Of a DNA stretch of 64,000 nucleotides, positions 60,651 to 64,000 are shown piece after piece. The notes beneath the pieces were generated by a model. It made no database searches. It was not told the origin of the DNA and saw only the letters and a program-made list of their open reading frames with translations. A program made the translations under genes and the position numbers. Positions within the stretch are counted from its first letter, which is position 1, and every line of letters starts with the position of its first letter. Source of the DNA: Phocoena phocoena (lineage: Eukaryota; Chordata; Mammalia; Artiodactyla; Phocoenidae); assembly GCF_963924675.1 (NCBI RefSeq), contig NC_089224.1, positions 69,549,464 to 69,613,463 on the forward strand, in the 5' to 3' direction.

Positions 60651-62574
60651 AGCAGTTTTGCAGGATACTAGATCAACATAAAAAAATCAATATATTTCTA
60701 TACACTACAAGTAGGTAATCCAAAAACAAAATTAAGAACAGAATTCCATGTAAAACAGCATCAGAAACAATGTAGGAATCAATTTAATCAAAGAAGCACA
60801 AGACTTACACACTGAAAACTACAAGACACTGTTGAAAAATAGTTTTAACAATTAAAATAAGTGAAAGCCATCCTATGCTCATGGATCAGAAAACTTAATA
60901 TTATTAAGATGATAATACTCCAGTTGATCTACAGTTTCAATAAAAAGCCTTTTAAAATCCCAACTGGTTTATTTTTTATGGAAATAGACATGTTGATTCT
61001 AAAATTCATATGGGAATTCAAGGGGCTAGGATAGTCAAAACAATCTTGAAAAAGAACAAAATTGGAAAACTCAGCCTTCTTGATTTCAAAACTTAGTTTA
61101 AAAACTATAGTAATCAAGACAGCATGGTACTGGCACAAAGACAGACATGGATCAATGGAATAAAATTGAAAATCCATAAATAATCCTTACATTTATCATC
61201 AACTGATTTTCAACAATGTCAAGACTATCAAATAGGGAAAGAAAAGTCTTTTCAAAAAATGGTGCAGGGTCAGCTAGATATCTTCATGAAAATGAATGAA
61301 TTTGATTGACATTTATCTCACACAGTATAAAAAATTAACTCAAACTGGATTATATACTAAATTTACCACTTAAACTATATTCTTGGAAGAAAACATATGC
61401 ATAAATCATTATAACCTTGGGATAAGTAATGGTATCTTAGGACACAAAAGCACAAATGACAAGAGGAAAAATAAGTAAGTTGGGTTCATCAAAATTAAAA
61501 ACTTTCATGTTTCAAAGGACCATAAAGAAAGTGAAAATACAAACCATAGAATGGGAGAAAGTATCTAACAAGGGACTTGCATCCAAAATGTATAAGGAAA
61601 TCTTACAAATCAATAATAAAAAGAAAACTACCCCAGTTTTAAAATGGGCTAAAGCTTCAAATAGATATTTTTCCAAAGAAGATATTCAGATGGCCTATAT
61701 GCACGTGAAAAGTTATTTAACACCATTAGTTAGTAGGGAAATAGAAATTGAAATTACAGTGATATACTAATTCACATTGACTAGGATGGTTATAATAAAA
61801 AACAGAAAGTAACAAATGTTAGAGAGGATGTGGAGAAGTTAGCACATACACTGCTGGTGTATCATACACTGCTGGTAGGAATGTAAAATGAGGTGATGAC
61901 TTGGAAAACCTTTCTTCAAAATGTTAAATACAGAAATAACATGTGACCCCAACTGTATTCTCAAATATGTGACCAAGCAGAATAAAAAATTATTCCACAC
62001 AATACTTGAGCATGATAGTGCAGAGAATTACTTATAATATCTAAGAAATAGAAACAAGACAAATGTCCATCAACTGATAAATGTGTAAACATTAAGTGGT
62101 ACATCCACACAATGGAATATATCACAAATAAAAACTGACAAAGTACTGATACATACTACAACATGGGTGAATCTTGAAAGTATTGTGATAAGTGAAAGAA
62201 ACTAGTAACAAAACATTGTGTATTTTATAATTCCATTTAAATGAAATATCTAGAATAGGCAAATCTATAAAGACAGAAAGTAAACTCATAGTTGACTAGG
62301 GTTGGGGTGGTATTGGGAGGAAATGGGTGGTGACTGCTAAGAGATACAGGTTTTTTTTTTCTGGAATAATGGATATGTTCAAAACTTAGATGTAGTGATG
62401 TTTGCCTAAATCTATGACTGTACTAAACCCATGGAACAGTACCTTTTGAATGGCACATTTTGTGGTATATGAATTGTATTTCAATAAAGATGTAAAAAAT
62501 TCATGAATAAATCTTAAATCTTTAATCTTCCACATTATGGTTGAAATCAATGCACTTAAGCTTGAGTAAATATA

Positions 62575-62830
62575 ATATTAATATAATAGCAATAATAATA
62601 AAATAGCCACCCTTTATTGACTGCTTGGTACAACAACCACGTGAGGATCAGGCAGTGATTTTAGTACATTAAGTCTGATTTTTAAGATGCTTTGCAGAAT
62701 GGATAACATTAGTCAACATATTACAGATGAGCAAATGGAATGTCATATAGATTAAGTCAGGAGGTCACAGCTAATTATCTGATAAATGGTAGAGTCAGGA
62801 TATAAAATCAGTATAAGGCCCGTGTACTTT
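62575..62830 (-). repeat. MIR SINE, antisense, near full length
   Basis: AATAATAATAAAATAGCCACCC, then TATTACAGATGAGCAAATGG, CAGGAGGTCACAGCTAATTATC, and ATGGTAGAGTCAGGATATAAAATC: reversed MIR from tail to tRNA-like head. Confidence 0.78.
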
Positions 62831-63570
62831 CCTTGTTCCATCTGGCCTTGACAAATGCCTACAGCAATATTTCATAAAATGTATTTGCAGGATACTAGTG
62901 CCAATAATAGCTCTAGATTTTGTATTTTAAAAGGACTGCATGGTTAAGACTGAGAAACACGGATCCAAAAAATATTATAACATATTGTATTGAGAGTCTA
63001 TAATAAAGACACTAAACTAATTCATTCTGTATGGATGAACAAACGAGCCCATATTAAGACAAATGATTCTCCTAGCATTTCCTCATCTATGGCAGCACAA
63101 AAGTTGCCTTTCGAATAGGTGGTTTATTCCAGTATATCAGCCTTATATCAAGGGCAATGGCTTAGCTAGATTCGTGGAGTACAATATTATGTTTTTGGAC
63201 AATTAGCAACATGATCACCACTCTCTTGAAAATGAGTTACTTCACCTCTTACTACATATTAACACATTACTGTGGTGCTGGCTTCACCCTATTCAAACAA
63301 AAATGATAAATTTTTTCTTGAATACCTTGTCAGGCACTCATGAATATGGGCAATCTCTAGCATTCTGATTCCATCAGGTAATGAGGAACTTTCATAACAA
63401 AGGCTAGAAAAAGCCTGGACTTGAGATCCTCTCTTGCCTGCACAGAAAAATAAGGCTGGATATTTAACATTCACTCATATGCCCAGTGAAATGTGCTAAG
63501 TATATGTCCCTTATTTTTCCAAAATAAATGAAGAAAATGCTTAAAACTTTAACTGTAAATCCAATGAAAC
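62831..63570. other. Unassigned DNA
   Basis: No gene is seen. The beginning (TTTCATAAAATGTATTTGCAGG to CTGAGAAACACGG, 62870-62962) is reminiscent of a short old DNA transposon but too decayed to call. Confidence 0.45.
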
Positions 63571-64000
63571 ACCTACCATTCCTTATTCCAATATTTCCTA
63601 CTCATCACAGCTATATTAATCTTTGAAGCCCAGTCCGACCAGTAATCACCTACTCAATAACCATGCATGGTTTTTCTATTGCATGCAATACAAAATCCAA
63701 ATCCATTAGCCTGTCATTTATGATTTTTCCCAACAGATGGCCCCAGGCTTATTCGCTATTCACACCTAATTTCCAGAAAACATCACAACTTGCTATTCTT
63801 CCAAATGAGACCCATACTTTATAATTGCTGGGTCTTTGCTCATATTTTTTCCTATGCTCAAAAGCCTTTGTTTTCCCCACTGCTTAGCAAAATTCGAATC
63901 ACTTTTCATCTCAAAGGCAACTTCCATGATAAATCTGTTCTTCATTCCCAAATCAGATATAAGTTGTACTTTTTCTGAATTCTTTGGAAATTTTTTTTAT
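63571..64000 (+). repeat. L2 LINE fragment running off the right edge
   Basis: CAATACAAAATCCAAATCC, TAGCCTGTCATTTATGATTT, AGATGGCCCCAGGCTTATTC, TCTTTGCTCATATTTTTTCC and TCATCTCAAAGGCAACTTCC follow the L2 3' region in order. It continues beyond the window. Confidence 0.7.

Larger units (their letters stand above)
56150..62515 (+). mobile_element. L1-E: very old, long LINE-1 remnant
   Basis: 5' UTR-like head (AGGATCAACTTTTGGAACGG), ORF1 remains (CTTCCCAAATTTGATGAAAGG, CCAAGAATTCTATATCCAGC, 57800-58200), ORF2 start (TTACATTAAATGTAAATGAATTAAAC near 58783), reverse transcriptase text (AGGACCAGATGGCTTTACC near 60444), C-terminal part (GAATGGGAGAAAGTATC, GATATTTTTCCAAAGAAG) and 3' end (TGTATTTCAATAAAGATG near 62475). 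The polymerase active-site region is missing (see 60595). A MaLR LTR interrupts ORF2. Confidence 0.88.

Overview
This window is nuclear DNA from a placental mammal, and I find no host protein-coding gene, rRNA, tRNA or CRISPR array in it. Nearly everything recognisable is transposable-element sequence. The best pointers to species are four tRNA-derived SINEs with the head GGGCTTCCCTGGTGGCGCAGTGG (CHR type) at 12-224, 12180-12419, 26347-26628 and 52330-52531, together with young L1s and a mariner of the kind seen in whales, hippos and ruminants. No BovB or Bov-tA is seen, and CHR-2-like copies predominate, so I infer a cetacean. The species cannot be fixed from this window alone.

Layout. 1-6112: a SINE, microsatellites, and old repeats nested in one another (antisense L1 pieces, an L1MA-like 3' tail, a MIR). 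6113-12165: L1-A, a nearly full-length but broken L1, with a SINE in its A-rich tail. 12420-17030: mostly unassigned AT-rich DNA with a MIR and an old L1 tail. 17031-18406: L1-B, a 5'-truncated L1 whose remaining ORF2 frame is open for 346 codons. 18655-20345: an old antisense L1. 20420-25640: L1-C, with a full 5' UTR but a broken 3' side; it carries a small nested L1 tail and abuts an inverted L1 5' fragment and a mariner transposon (25758-27249) that itself holds a SINE. 29818-34882: L1-D, from a different L1 subfamily, inserted inside a MIR with a 14-bp target duplication. 35000-47300: old L1, MIR and L2 pieces, an 80-bp mariner miniature element (39336-39415) and a short young antisense L1 (44153-44368). 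47300-56140: L2, MIR, Tigger-like and SINE copies in otherwise unassigned DNA. 56150-62510: one very old L1 interrupted by a MaLR-type solo LTR. 62575-64000: MIR and L2.

No working set of genes acts together here. The L1s are the likely source of the reverse transcriptase that mobilised the SINEs (established for tRNA-derived SINEs), but every ORF1 and ORF2 in the window is broken or truncated. The most informative signals are evolutionary: a 1-kb near-identical patch shared by L1-A and L1-C inside otherwise diverged copies, a mosaic junction at 25640-25758, an L1 apparently ended by premature polyadenylation, a possible spliced-out 5' UTR in L1-A, and a mariner hairpin resembling the ruminant miR-2284/2285 family. 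Family names come from recognition by eye; exact subfamily and borders need a repeat-library search.
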